DNA of 64,000 nt, from assembly GCF_001685015.1 (NCBI RefSeq), contig NZ_MAYT01000012.1, positions 436,246 through 500,245 on the forward strand, given 5' to 3'. The notes under the pieces are model-generated. The model saw nothing but the letters and a program-made list of their open reading frames with translations, searched no databases and was not told the origin of the DNA. Below, piece after piece: positions 33,955 through 41,787 of the stretch. Each line of letters starts with the position of its first letter. The first letter of the stretch is position 1. The position numbers were made by a program, and so were the translations under genes. Source of the DNA: Pseudobacillus wudalianchiensis. Its GTDB lineage: Bacteria > Bacillota > Bacilli > Bacillales > Domibacillaceae.

Positions 33955-34431
33955 TTATCCTTTTCGGCGGATGCCAATCACATGCCCGGATTCTTTTGGT
34001 CTTGGAAGCTCTGCCTGCTCCTTAGCTAAAGCCGCAATCTTTTCAAAAAGTTCATCTGGAAATGGGGCAGGACGCCGTTGTTTTTGATCAATGCCCATCA
34101 GCATCTGCTCGCATGTGGCCGCGCGCTTTCCGTCTTCACCAAATAATTCAAAGAAAAAATGAACGCGCTTTTCATCATAATCGAGTATATGAAGAGATAC
34201 CTCAAGTGCTTCCTTCGGTTTCATTTCTGCTAAATAACAAATGTGGCTTTCTAGTGTGAAAATAGTGTAGTCGTACCGTTTGCGAAAGTCGTCATTGAAG
34301 CCGACGTCCTCCATCCAGTTAAACCCTGCCCAACTGAACACACGCGCATACTCAGCATCATTCATATGACCATTATAATCGAGCCATTCATCGCGTACGC
34401 GGTCTTTGAGGATAATCCAGTTTTTATGCAT
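33955..34431 (-). CDS. Hotdog-fold thioesterase (betainyl-CoA thioesterase-like)
   Basis: A 158-residue 4HBT-type protein. Its start (RVRDEWLDYNGHMNDAEYAR) with the conserved D-x-N-GHMN motif matches the thioesterase domain fused to L-carnitine dehydrogenase in many bacteria, and stand-alone copies in carnitine operons. The remaining hotdog strands (FTLESHICYLAEMKPKEALE) are intact. It would hydrolyse an acyl-CoA in the cytoplasm. The gene lies 11 kb from the Rieske/BCCT module, so a shared quaternary-amine pathway is only a suggestion. A glutathione peroxidase gene lies 20 bases upstream in the same orientation. Confidence 0.8.
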   Translation of the reverse strand: MHKNWIILKDRVRDEWLDYNGHMNDAEYARVFSWAGFNWMEDVGFNDDFRKRYDYTIFTLESHICYLAEMKPKEALEVSLHILDYDEKRVHFFFELFGEDGKRAATCEQMLMGIDQKQRRPAPFPDELFEKIAALAKEQAELPRPKESGHVIGIRRKG

Positions 34432-34451
34432 AAGCTGTCCCCTTTCTTCTA

Positions 34452-35000
34452 TTAAATTAGCAAACTCTCAACATGTTGTTGGATAGACGAGAAGCCATCC
34501 GAAGGTTCGAAGCGCTTAATGACAGTGCCATTGGAATCGATGAGAAATTTAGTGAAGTTCCATTTGATCGAGTCTCCAACCAGCCACTCGGGATTTCGAT
34601 CTGCGATCATCATTTTTAAGAGTTTTTCATTTATGTTGGAATCATCAAAGCCTCGAAATGGAGCAAACTCTCTCAAATACTGAAACAATGGATCAGCGTT
34701 TTCTCCGTTTACCTCGACCTTTGAGAAAATGGGAAAGGCAACGCCATAATTTAACTGGCAAAATTCAGCTGCTTCTTCGTTGCTGCCAGGTTCTTGGCCA
34801 CCAAACTGATTACACGGAAAACCGAGAATTTCCAAGCCAGCTTCTTTATATTGTACGTACAATCTTTGTAAATCTTCAAACTGTGGAGTGAAAGTACACT
34901 TGCTAGCTGTATTAACAATAAGCAAAACCTTGCCCTTATAGTTTTTTAAATCGATTGCATTCCCATCTTTTTGCTTTGCCGTGAAGTCGTGTATATTCAT
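34452..35000 (-). CDS. bsaA: Glutathione peroxidase-family protein
   Basis: A 182-residue thiol peroxidase. Cys35 in NTASKC replaces selenocysteine; the Gln of the FPCNQFGGQEPG motif and the Trp of SIKWNFTKFLID complete the catalytic set. Like other bacterial members it probably uses thioredoxin to reduce peroxides. It acts in the cytoplasm against H2O2 or lipid peroxides. A perfect PerR box lies 24 bases upstream, so peroxide-inducible expression is expected. Homologue of B. subtilis BsaA; that species is not the basis of the regulatory claim, the box is. Confidence 0.92.
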   Translation of the reverse strand: MNIHDFTAKQKDGNAIDLKNYKGKVLLIVNTASKCTFTPQFEDLQRLYVQYKEAGLEILGFPCNQFGGQEPGSNEEAAEFCQLNYGVAFPIFSKVEVNGENADPLFQYLREFAPFRGFDDSNINEKLLKMMIADRNPEWLVGDSIKWNFTKFLIDSNGTVIKRFEPSDGFSSIQQHVESLLI

Positions 35001-35023
35001 TTTTTAACCCCTTTGATCTTAGT

Positions 35024-35038
35024 TTATAATAATTATAA
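35024..35038 (-). promoter_or_regulatory. PerR box
   Basis: TTATAATAATTATAA matches the PerR consensus TTATAATNATTATAA at all 14 fixed positions. It lies immediately upstream of the glutathione peroxidase gene, overlapping the likely promoter. Confidence 0.8.
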
Positions 35039-35175
35039 TATAATAATCTTCCTTACTAGTCAAAAAGTAGCATATGAATACCTTGATAAAGGAAGAGCTG
35101 CCATTTCATTAGGAAGAAACGGATTGGTCGTTTATAGTAAGGCATAGAACCATTACGCGAAAGGGGTTTTAACTT

Positions 35176-35376
35176 ATGAACGGAAAGAACCGTAAAGACA
35201 TTCAGCCGGGATTAAAAGTCGATATTGTATTAAAACAGGACCAGCGAACAGGAAAAAGAACGACCGGCATTGTAAAGGATATTTTGACAAACTCCGCTTC
35301 ACATCCGCACGGGATAAAAGTAAGACTTGAAGATGGCCAAGTCGGGCGCGTGCAGCATATCCATCCTGGGGAGTGA
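35176..35376 (+). CDS. ywbE: YwbE family protein
   Basis: A 66-residue basic protein: NRKDIQPGLKVDIVLKQDQR, then GKRTTGIVKDILTNSASHPH and GIKVRLEDGQVGRV. This is the complete YwbE (DUF2196) fold, a small beta-barrel of unknown function, perhaps nucleic-acid binding. Aaggggt lies upstream. A Nudix gene starts 4 bases after its stop, so both are co-transcribed. Confidence 0.9.
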   Translation: MNGKNRKDIQPGLKVDIVLKQDQRTGKRTTGIVKDILTNSASHPHGIKVRLEDGQVGRVQHIHPGE

Positions 35377-35380
35377 AAGC

Positions 35381-36013
35381 ATGACGATAGAAATGATTAA
35401 AGTGATAGATGAGAAGCGGAATGAAATAGGCATTGCTTCAAGAAATGAGGTACACAAAAAAGGTTACTGGCATGAAACGTTCCATTGTTGGGTCATCAGT
35501 AAGAAAGAAAACGGCTACAACCTTCATTTACAAGTTCGCAGTGAAACAAAAAAGGATTTCCCTAGCCTGTTGGATATTACAGCAGCAGGCCATTTGCTTG
35601 CACATGAGACGGTGCAGGATGGCGTGCGTGAAGTTCAAGAAGAATTAGGGCTGGACGTTGCTTTTAACGACCTGATTTTGCTCGGTATCATTCCTGATCG
35701 CCTGCACATAGCGGATTTTTTAGATAACGAATGGTGTCACGTTTTTTTATATGAAAGCATGCGGCCTATTGAAGGATATTCCTTACAAAGAGAAGAAGTA
35801 GCCGGTATCGTTGCTGTAGACTTATCTGCCTTTTTAAAGCTCTGCGAAGGGGAAGAGCGTACCATTTTAGGGGAAGGTTTTTTGATGAATCAAGATAACG
35901 AACAAATCCCATTTAAGCGGATGATCAGCAAAGCAGACTTTGTCCCCCATGAGGAAGCCTACTTCAAAAATGTAGCTTCTTCTATACATAAGTATATTGG
36001 TCAATGGCAATGA
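35381..36013 (+). CDS. Nudix hydrolase
   Basis: A 210-residue protein with a Nudix box at about residues 67-89: GHLLAHETVQDGVREVQEEL then GL. Compared with the consensus GX5EX7REUXEEXGU the second spacer is one residue short, as in the IPP-isomerase-like group. The start (MIKVIDEKRNEIGIASRNEV) is also typical of that group. It hydrolyses a nucleoside diphosphate-linked compound; the substrate is unknown. The ATG at 35381 has ggggag upstream, only 4 bases after ywbE. Confidence 0.88.
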   Translation: MTIEMIKVIDEKRNEIGIASRNEVHKKGYWHETFHCWVISKKENGYNLHLQVRSETKKDFPSLLDITAAGHLLAHETVQDGVREVQEELGLDVAFNDLILLGIIPDRLHIADFLDNEWCHVFLYESMRPIEGYSLQREEVAGIVAVDLSAFLKLCEGEERTILGEGFLMNQDNEQIPFKRMISKADFVPHEEAYFKNVASSIHKYIGQWQ

Positions 36014-36099
36014 CAATGGACTTTGACGCAGGGAGAGCAACTATTCCTGCTTTTTCAAATTTTTCACAAAACCATTCAATAAGATTCTTTTCTTGTTAT

Positions 36100-36125
36100 T
36101 AACTTTGCCTCGCTTCTTCCGATAT
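36100..36125 (+). promoter_or_regulatory. Sigma-D promoter of the flaG-fliS-fliT unit
   Basis: TAAC, 14 bases, TCCGATAT (7 of 8 in the -10 element), 38 bases before the flaG start. Confidence 0.65.
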
Positions 36126-36163
36126 AACTAATAGCAAAACCAAGCCGGAAGGGGCGGTAATGA

Positions 36164-36514
36164 GTGATAGATAAATTAGGGAATCAAAAACATTTAGTAA
36201 TACCGGTAAGTGCGGTGCAAAAACCAACAGAAGTGAACCTGCAGGAACCAAAGCAGGAAGAAACAACTGAAACGGCTGTACGTAAGCCGGAAAAAGCAAA
36301 AATGGAAAAAATCGTACAAGGAATGAATGATTTTTTAAAACCGTCAAACACTCATTTGAAGTTTGAATTTCATGATGAATTGGAAGAATATTACGTCACG
36401 ATGATCGATGACGAAACACAAGAAGTCATCAGAGAAATTCCATCAAAAAAGCTTCTCGACATGTACGCAGCCATGACGGATTACTTGGGAATTTTAGTAG
36501 ATAAAAAAATTTAA
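36164..36514 (+). CDS. flaG: Flagellar protein FlaG
   Basis: A 116-residue protein with a variable N-terminus and the conserved FlaG C-terminal domain (about 45-116: LKFEFHDELEEYYVTMIDDE, then VIREIPSKKLLDMYAAM). FlaG influences filament length. GTG start with ggaagggg 9 bases upstream. In B. subtilis flaG (yvyC) is followed by fliD; here fliD is missing and fliS follows after 92 bases. Confidence 0.9.
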   Translation: MIDKLGNQKHLVIPVSAVQKPTEVNLQEPKQEETTETAVRKPEKAKMEKIVQGMNDFLKPSNTHLKFEFHDELEEYYVTMIDDETQEVIREIPSKKLLDMYAAMTDYLGILVDKKI

Positions 36515-36606
36515 TCTCACGTGGGCGATTTAGCATTCTAGCTGGCGCCCCACAGGATCTATCTTCAATTGTTATTACTTTCAATTATTAAAGGAGTGTT
36601 TTTTTC

Positions 36607-37011
36607 ATGGCAATGAAAAACCCTTATCAAACATATTCAAATAACGCCGTAACAACAGCTTCTCCTGGCGAGTTAACGCTGATGCTTTACAACGGCTGCT
36701 TAAAATTTATCCATCAGGCAAAACAAGCGATTGCCGATCAAGATATTCAAGCCAAAAATACAAGCATTCAAAAAGCACAAGCGATTATTCAAGAACTCAT
36801 GGTCACTTTGAACATGGACATGGATGTGTCAGAAAACTTACTGTCTCTTTATGATTACTTAAACCGTCGTTTGATTGAAGCAAATATTAAAAATGACACA
36901 GCGATTTTAGAAGAAGCAGAAGGATTCGTGACAGAATTTCGTGATACATGGAAAGAAGTCATTCAAAAAAATCGCCAGCTCCAGCATGCCGGTGCAGGTG
37001 GCCAAGCATAA
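36607..37011 (+). CDS. fliS: Flagellin export chaperone FliS
   Basis: A 134-residue helical protein: NPYQTYSNNAVTTASPGELT, LMLYNGCLKFIHQAKQAI, and LLSLYDYLNRRLIEANIKND. These are classic FliS blocks. FliS binds the C-terminus of flagellin in the cytoplasm and keeps it export-competent. Its TAA overlaps the fliT ATG by one base, so translation is coupled. Confidence 0.95.
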   Translation: MAMKNPYQTYSNNAVTTASPGELTLMLYNGCLKFIHQAKQAIADQDIQAKNTSIQKAQAIIQELMVTLNMDMDVSENLLSLYDYLNRRLIEANIKNDTAILEEAEGFVTEFRDTWKEVIQKNRQLQHAGAGGQA

Positions 37012-37355
37012 TGTCTGCGGTGAAAGCTTGCTTTGACGTAACAGACAAGCTCTTCCAGCTTTTGCACCGCCAGTCAGCCGATCGGGATCAGACGATAACA
37101 GCGATTGAAGCCCTTCTTGAACAAAGAGAAACTCTTCTTGCGAATATGAAAGCGCCTTTTACAGAAGAAGAGCAGCAGCTTGGACGGGAAATCATCAAGC
37201 GTAACGCAGTGATTGATATGGAGTTAAAGAAATTAAAGGCAACGATTCAAAAAGATATGCAAAGCTTAACGAAAAAGAAGGATTCCGTGGATAAGTATGT
37301 GAATCCTTATGCGTCTATACAGATGGACGGTGTTTTTTACGATAGAAAGAATTGA
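37011..37355 (+). CDS. fliT: Flagellar chaperone FliT
   Basis: A 114-residue helical protein in the position and with the length of FliT (B. subtilis about 113). Three helices with ITAIEALLEQRETLLANMKA and a C-terminal NPYASIQMDGVFYDRKN, the conserved end in bacilli. FliT is the export chaperone of FliD. It is unusual that its client gene is 29 kb away. The ATG overlaps the fliS stop. Confidence 0.88.
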   Translation: MSAVKACFDVTDKLFQLLHRQSADRDQTITAIEALLEQRETLLANMKAPFTEEEQQLGREIIKRNAVIDMELKKLKATIQKDMQSLTKKKDSVDKYVNPYASIQMDGVFYDRKN

Positions 37356-37361
37356 TGTAGG

Positions 37362-37393
37362 GCGAACCAGCTTGTAGCCGGTTCGCTTTTTAA
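37362..37393 (+). terminator. Rho-independent terminator after fliT
   Basis: gcgaacc pairs with ggttcgc and is followed by five Ts. Confidence 0.75.
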
Positions 37394-37560
37394 TGCTTTA
37401 AATGGGAAACTTTGAATCTGCCACATTATTTCCATGCTGCCAGCGTATACTTCCTCAATAAGTATGTGTAATCCTGACCCCTTCTGCTTAGGTCATGAGT
37501 AAAAAAATCAAGTGACGAAATAGGCACTCTTTCTTACAATTTCGACAAACATTTTTACTA

Positions 37561-37586
37561 GGTTAAGCAGGAGTTTCCGAGGGAAA
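37561..37586 (+). promoter_or_regulatory. Candidate sigma-B promoter of hpf
   Basis: GGTTAA, 14 bases, GGGAAA, against the consensus GTTTAA-N12-14-GGGWAW. It lies 44 bases before hpf. B. subtilis yvyD is known to be under sigma-B. Confidence 0.55.
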
Positions 37587-37629
37587 GGAGAAGTATATAC
37601 ACATAGTTATTTGTAAAGGAGGAGTCAGC

Positions 37630-38190
37630 ATGTTAGACTACAGCATCCGTGGTGAGAACATTGAAGTAACTCCAGCAATTCGGGAATATGTCGAGAAAAA
37701 GATTAGCAAATTGGAGCGTTATTTTATCGAGTCTCCAAATGCCATTGTTCACGTAAACCTGAAAGTATATTCTGATAAAAATTCAAAAGTCGAAGTTACA
37801 ATTCCGATGAAAAATCTTGTGCTTCGAGCTGAAGAACGAAATGAAGATATGTACGCAGCTATCGACTTAATCGTTGATAAATTGGAGCGTCAAATTCGCA
37901 AACATAAAACAAAGGTAAATCGTAAGTTCCGTGAAAAAGGTGAACCGCAAGATTATTTTGCTATCGCTCAAAGTGAAACAGCATCAACACAAACGGAAGA
38001 AGATACAGATGAGTTAGCGATTGTTCGCACAAAGCAATTTGATTTGAAGCCAATGGATTCTGAAGAAGCTGTATTGCAGATGAATCTCCTTGGACATAAC
38101 TTCTTTATCTATACAGACGCGGAAAGCAACGGTACCCATATCGTCTATAAACGAAAAGATGGAAAATACGGTTTAATTGAGACAAATTAA
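37630..38190 (+). CDS. hpf: Ribosome hibernation promoting factor, long form
   Basis: A 186-residue protein. Residues 1-105 form the ribosome-binding domain ([37 protein letters not shown]). A linker of about 25 residues and the C-terminal dimerisation domain (about 130-186: [20 protein letters not shown], then [12 protein letters not shown]) follow. The long form joins two 70S ribosomes into an inactive 100S dimer in stationary phase. Aaaggagg precedes the ATG. It lies between fliT and secA, as in B. subtilis (yvyD). Confidence 0.96.
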   Translation: MLDYSIRGENIEVTPAIREYVEKKISKLERYFIESPNAIVHVNLKVYSDKNSKVEVTIPMKNLVLRAEERNEDMYAAIDLIVDKLERQIRKHKTKVNRKFREKGEPQDYFAIAQSETASTQTEEDTDELAIVRTKQFDLKPMDSEEAVLQMNLLGHNFFIYTDAESNGTHIVYKRKDGKYGLIETN

Positions 38191-38199
38191 GAAAGATCG

Positions 38200-38234
38200 A
38201 AACCCCTACTGCCGATCGGCAGTGGGGGTTTTTT
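38200..38234 (+). terminator. Rho-independent terminator after hpf
   Basis: Stem aacccctactgccgat paired with atcggcagtgggggtt, followed by Ts. Confidence 0.9.
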
Positions 38235-38654
38235 GACAGGTGAAAACGCTTTTCTAGAAAATAAACTCCATCAAAACGACTGTTTTTATTGGAAAAGTAG
38301 TAGGATGGACAGGCTTGCTTCCTTGAACAAGAAAATAAACAACACTTATCTTGTTGATGAAGGAAAAAACCTTATCCATACAACAGGTAAGGTGAAATAA
38401 CTCGAAAAAAGAAAGAAGGGAAGTAAGCGGAAGGTTCAAGAAAATTTTCCCTTAAAATATACAAAATAAAGATAAAAAAGGTTAATAATGGTATTTGATC
38501 GGTGAAGCTCTCCCTTTTTCATATTAGGTCTTGGTTTCAAGTTAAATCTGCCGCTATCATGGGTAGCGTAAAGACTGTGCCAGACACAGCTGCACATTAA
38601 CTTTCGTGTTGGCCGTTGATCTTTGCTTAACTATGTTGAAGGAGGAGTAAGTGA
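38235..38654. other. Intergenic before the repeat protein
   Basis: About 420 bases with no supported gene. It should carry the promoter of the repeat protein; I could not place one with confidence. Confidence 0.4.
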
Positions 38655-40223
38655 ATGACAAAAAAGAAAAAGGTATCATCCGTACTTGCAATGACTCTAG
38701 CAGCGGGAACAATTTTTTCCGCTCCCGTATATGGACATGCTGCACAACAGGATGATGTTCATCCGTCCGAAAAGCAAGAGTGGGCAAAAAAGATCAATAT
38801 GGGAAAAATAAAAGGACAAGTGAATCAGCTTAAATCAATTGACAAGCAACTTGTGAAGATAGAAGAGAAGCTGGATGGTTATAAGCAGGAAGTCGATTCC
38901 CTAAATATTGAAACATCAGCGGCTGAAGAAAAACAACAAGAGGCACCTGCCGTTGAAGAAACAGAAAAAAGCGAAGAATATGCAGGGAAATTAACGAGTT
39001 TAGAAAACCGTTTGAACGCTGTCAACCATCGATTAGACACTTTGTCGCTAAAAGGAGCAGCTGATGGAGAGGTTCAAAAGCGTGAACAAAAGGTTGAAAT
39101 TCTATTAGTTCAAGTGAATACGTTAATTGAAACAGTAGCTGGAGAAACACCAGCGCCAACACCTGACGAAGGCGACACAGAAACACCAGCACCAACACCA
39201 GATGAAGGTGATGTAGAAACACCAGCACCAACACCTGACGAAGGCGACATAGAAACACCAGCACCAACACCAGATGAAGGTGATGTAGAAACACCAGCAC
39301 CAACACCTGACGAAGGCGACACAGAAACACCAGCACCAACACCAGATGAAGGTGACACAGAAACACCAGCACCAACACCAGATGAAGGTGACACAGAAAC
39401 ACCAGCACCAACACCAGATGAAGGTGACACAGAAACACCAGCACCAACACCAGATGAAGGTGACACAGAAACACCAGCACCAACACCAGATGAAGGTGAC
39501 ACAGAAACACCAGCACCAACACCAGATGAAGGTGACACAGAAACACCAGCACCAACACCAGATGAAGGTGACACAGAAACACCAGCACCAACACCAGATG
39601 AAGGTGACACAGAAACACCAGCACCAACACCAGATGAAGGTGACACAGAAACACCAGCACCAACACCAGATGAAGGTGACACAGAAACACCAGCACCAAC
39701 ACCAGATGAAGGTGACACAGAAACACCAGCACCAACACCAGATGAAGGTGACACAGAAACACCAGCACCAACACCAGATGAAGGTGACACAGAAACACCA
39801 GCACCAACACCAGATGAAGGTGACACAGAAACACCAGCACCAACACCAGATGAAGGTGACACAGAAACACCAGCACCAACACCAGATGAAGGTGACACAG
39901 AAACACCAGCACCAACACCAGATGAAGGTGACACAGAAACACCAGCACCAACACCAGATGAAGGTGACACAGAAACACCAGCACCAACACCAGATGAAGG
40001 TGACACAGAAACACCAGCGTCAACACCAGATGAAGCTGATACAGAAACACCTGCAGCAGAAGATACTACAGGAACACCGGTAGTTGAGACTCCTGAAGCG
40101 CCAGCGGTAGAGGATGTGGCATCTGTTCAAGGCATCACTGATAGATTAGATCAGTTAGAAAATCGTTTAGATGAACTTCAGGAGCAGATCAATTCTCAAG
40201 CATTACCTGATTCAGCATTATAA
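38655..40223 (+). CDS. Secreted protein with 25 tandem 12-residue Pro/Thr/Asp/Glu repeats
   Basis: A 522-residue protein with a signal peptide (VSSVLAMTLAAGTIFSAPVY, cleavage near GHAA). The N-terminal domain (about 30-163) is a coiled coil (IKGQVNQLKSIDKQLVKIEE, LENRLNAVNHRLDTL). Residues 164-463 are 25 units of ETPAPTPDEGDT. The C-terminus (about 490-522) is a second coiled coil (ITDRLDQLENRLDELQEQIN). No anchor motif or enzyme domain is visible. The repeat region is extended and strongly acidic. It could be a surface stalk or spacer between two oligomerising coiled coils (inference). It sits between hpf and secA, where B. subtilis has nothing comparable. Gaaggaggag precedes the ATG. Confidence 0.85.
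   Translation: MTKKKKVSSVLAMTLAAGTIFSAPVYGHAAQQDDVHPSEKQEWAKKINMGKIKGQVNQLKSIDKQLVKIEEKLDGYKQEVDSLNIETSAAEEKQQEAPAVEETEKSEEYAGKLTSLENRLNAVNHRLDTLSLKGAADGEVQKREQKVEILLVQVNTLIETVAGETPAPTPDEGDTETPAPTPDEGDVETPAPTPDEGDIETPAPTPDEGDVETPAPTPDEGDTETPAPTPDEGDTETPAPTPDEGDTETPAPTPDEGDTETPAPTPDEGDTETPAPTPDEGDTETPAPTPDEGDTETPAPTPDEGDTETPAPTPDEGDTETPAPTPDEGDTETPAPTPDEGDTETPAPTPDEGDTETPAPTPDEGDTETPAPTPDEGDTETPAPTPDEGDTETPAPTPDEGDTETPAPTPDEGDTETPAPTPDEGDTETPAPTPDEGDTETPAPTPDEGDTETPASTPDEADTETPAAEDTTGTPVVETPEAPAVEDVASVQGITDRLDQLENRLDELQEQINSQALPDSAL
39144..40043 (+). repeat. 36-bp coding minisatellite, 25 units
   Basis: Units start at 39144 and repeat every 36 bases. Units 6-24 (39324-40007) are identical at DNA level. 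Units 1-5 differ by alternating synonymous and V/I changes, and unit 25 is diverged (S for A, A for G). The unit length is a multiple of three, so gain or loss of units keeps the frame. There are no spacers between units. Confidence 0.97.
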
Positions 40224-40233
40224 AAAGCAGAAG

Positions 40234-40259
40234 GCAGGCTCCCATAGCAGGGAGCCTGC
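40234..40259 (+). terminator. Hairpin after the repeat protein, possible terminator
   Basis: gcaggctccc/gggagcctgc perfect stem with a 6-base loop but no T-run after it. Confidence 0.45.
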
Positions 40260-40431
40260 AGGCTGTTGATAAGTGCTTTCCATTAACCTGATAACTTTGT
40301 CTATCATTTCTAGGCTCCATATTCTTAATCATGAATGCAAAACGAAAGAACCCTTATATAGTCTCCACGATTCGTCAAATTTGGATATGGGGCGCGAGAA
40401 ATGACTTTTTATTCCTGGCGCCTTCTCTACT

Positions 40432-40448
40432 ATGGATTGACAATCCAT
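40432..40448. promoter_or_regulatory. Palindrome upstream of the SEC-C gene, possible operator
   Basis: atggattg-a-caatccat is a perfect 8+1+8 palindrome 45 bases before the SEC-C gene. It contains TTGACA, but no -10 box lies at a suitable distance. Confidence 0.35.
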
Positions 40449-40492
40449 GTTACTATAGAGAAAGAGTTGATGATCCAGGGGGGAGTAAATTT

Positions 40493-41575
40493 ATGTTAGT
40501 TGGACGAAATGAACCATGTCCATGTGGGAGCGGAAAAAAATTCAAAAAATGCTGTGGAAGAATAGAAGGTTCTGCCATTCATGGAGTGATGCAGGAGGAA
40601 CTTGAAAATCTGCAGCGTGAACTAATCGATTACGCCATGGAACATCATTCATATGAAATGAAAAAACACTTTCAATCATTTTTACATACGTATGAGGTGC
40701 TTCGCAAAGATCCACAGGTGTATTTAATCGCTTTTGAAATTTGGTTTATTTTAACACAATCTTTAAAAAATGGACGAACGATTCTTCAGGAATTCGTTGC
40801 TCATCGTGCGCAAACGGTGAATAGAGAACGGACGAGAACCGTTTTCCTTGCATGGCCTCAAGTGAAGTTTATCGCAGGTACGGTAAAAGCGGCGCGAGGA
40901 AATGTTTACGAAGTGGAAGACGTATTATCAGGAGAAACGGTATCTATTCGAGCACGCCGACAGCTGCCGATTGAAGGAGTATTCGTAACTGGCGGTCTTC
41001 TTCCATTTGAAAAAGAGTATACATTTTTCATGATTGATTTTCATTTTGAACAATACGTTGTACCAAAAGCAACGAATTGGCTGTCCTTACAATTTAAACA
41101 ATCGGAAGAAACCAGCTCACAGCAATTCTTGGCGGCTAACTGGCTGTCTGTGTTAGAAGGGCTATTTTCTATCTATGAAGAGCAAACTGAAAGTGAAGAG
41201 CAAACTGAAAGTGAAGAGAAGGCTTTAGACCATAGTGAATTGACATGGGAAAAAGAATCTCAAAAGAAAACAGCAGATGCCTTGCTTGCCTTTTTACAGG
41301 AAGAAGGGATAGGGGAGCTGCGTCAGCAAACAGCTGTGCTTCTCTGGAATTTGTATTGTCAAAAAGAAAATCCAACTATTCGCAAACCGGAGATTTATAC
41401 GGCTGCCGTTTATTCGCTTTTACAATCTCATCAAATGATTGATACCAACTATTCAAATAGTCAGCTCGCTTCACGCCTCGGTGTATCCGCTGCAAGTCTG
41501 GCAAAGCGAGTGAAGGAAATGGAGCAAGTGCTTGAAGGACACCTGGAACAGGATAAACAAGCGTTACAAGTATAA
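40493..41575 (+). CDS. SEC-C motif protein with C-terminal helix-turn-helix
   Basis: A 360-residue soluble protein. It opens with a zinc-binding SEC-C motif ([18 protein letters not shown]), nearly identical to the one at the end of SecA, encoded 213 bases downstream. The middle is helical and partly beta (about 60-220), with an acidic micro-repeat EEQTESEEQTESEE. The C-terminus (about 325-345) has SNSQLASRLGVSAASLAKRV, which looks like a helix-turn-helix. SEC-C zinc motifs bind SecB, ribosomes or other partners; the role here is unknown. The ATG at 40493 has ggggggag upstream. Confidence 0.82.
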   Translation: MLVGRNEPCPCGSGKKFKKCCGRIEGSAIHGVMQEELENLQRELIDYAMEHHSYEMKKHFQSFLHTYEVLRKDPQVYLIAFEIWFILTQSLKNGRTILQEFVAHRAQTVNRERTRTVFLAWPQVKFIAGTVKAARGNVYEVEDVLSGETVSIRARRQLPIEGVFVTGGLLPFEKEYTFFMIDFHFEQYVVPKATNWLSLQFKQSEETSSQQFLAANWLSVLEGLFSIYEEQTESEEQTESEEKALDHSELTWEKESQKKTADALLAFLQEEGIGELRQQTAVLLWNLYCQKENPTIRKPEIYTAAVYSLLQSHQMIDTNYSNSQLASRLGVSAASLAKRVKEMEQVLEGHLEQDKQALQV

Positions 41576-41629
41576 AAACGCTCGTTTGCAGCTTGCCTGT
41601 TATGTGGAAAGAGACGCTATTTATACTTT

Positions 41630-41653
41630 TAAACGCCCTAAATGGGCGTTTTT
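41630..41653 (+). terminator. Rho-independent terminator before secA
   Basis: aaacgccc/gggcgttt stem with T-run on both sides. Confidence 0.8.
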
Positions 41654-41787
41654 ACTTTTTAATCTAGCCTTTCCTCTATGCCGTTCAGTTGTTTCAAATA
41701 GGGGATAGTGGTAATATTAAATAGGATTTTATGAGGGTTTTCAGGCTCACGGACTAACTTGTTGCAAGTAAAAAGGAGCGGCTATAA

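Noticed and set aside
37567-37600. Sigma-H promoter of hpf
   Set aside because: aggagtt is present, but no GAAT-type -10 element lies at 12-14 bases.
39144-40043. CRISPR array
   Set aside because: The 36-base units are directly adjacent without spacers, lie inside a gene and no cas gene is near.
39022-40083. Long open frames on both strands and other frames inside the 36-bp repeat array
   Set aside because: They are a by-product of a repeat unit without stop codons in several frames. Only the plus frame beginning at 38655 has a ribosome site, signal peptide and non-repeat ends.
40437-40456. Sigma-A promoter using TTGACA within the palindrome
   Set aside because: The following tactat lies only 8 bases away, too close for a -35/-10 pair.
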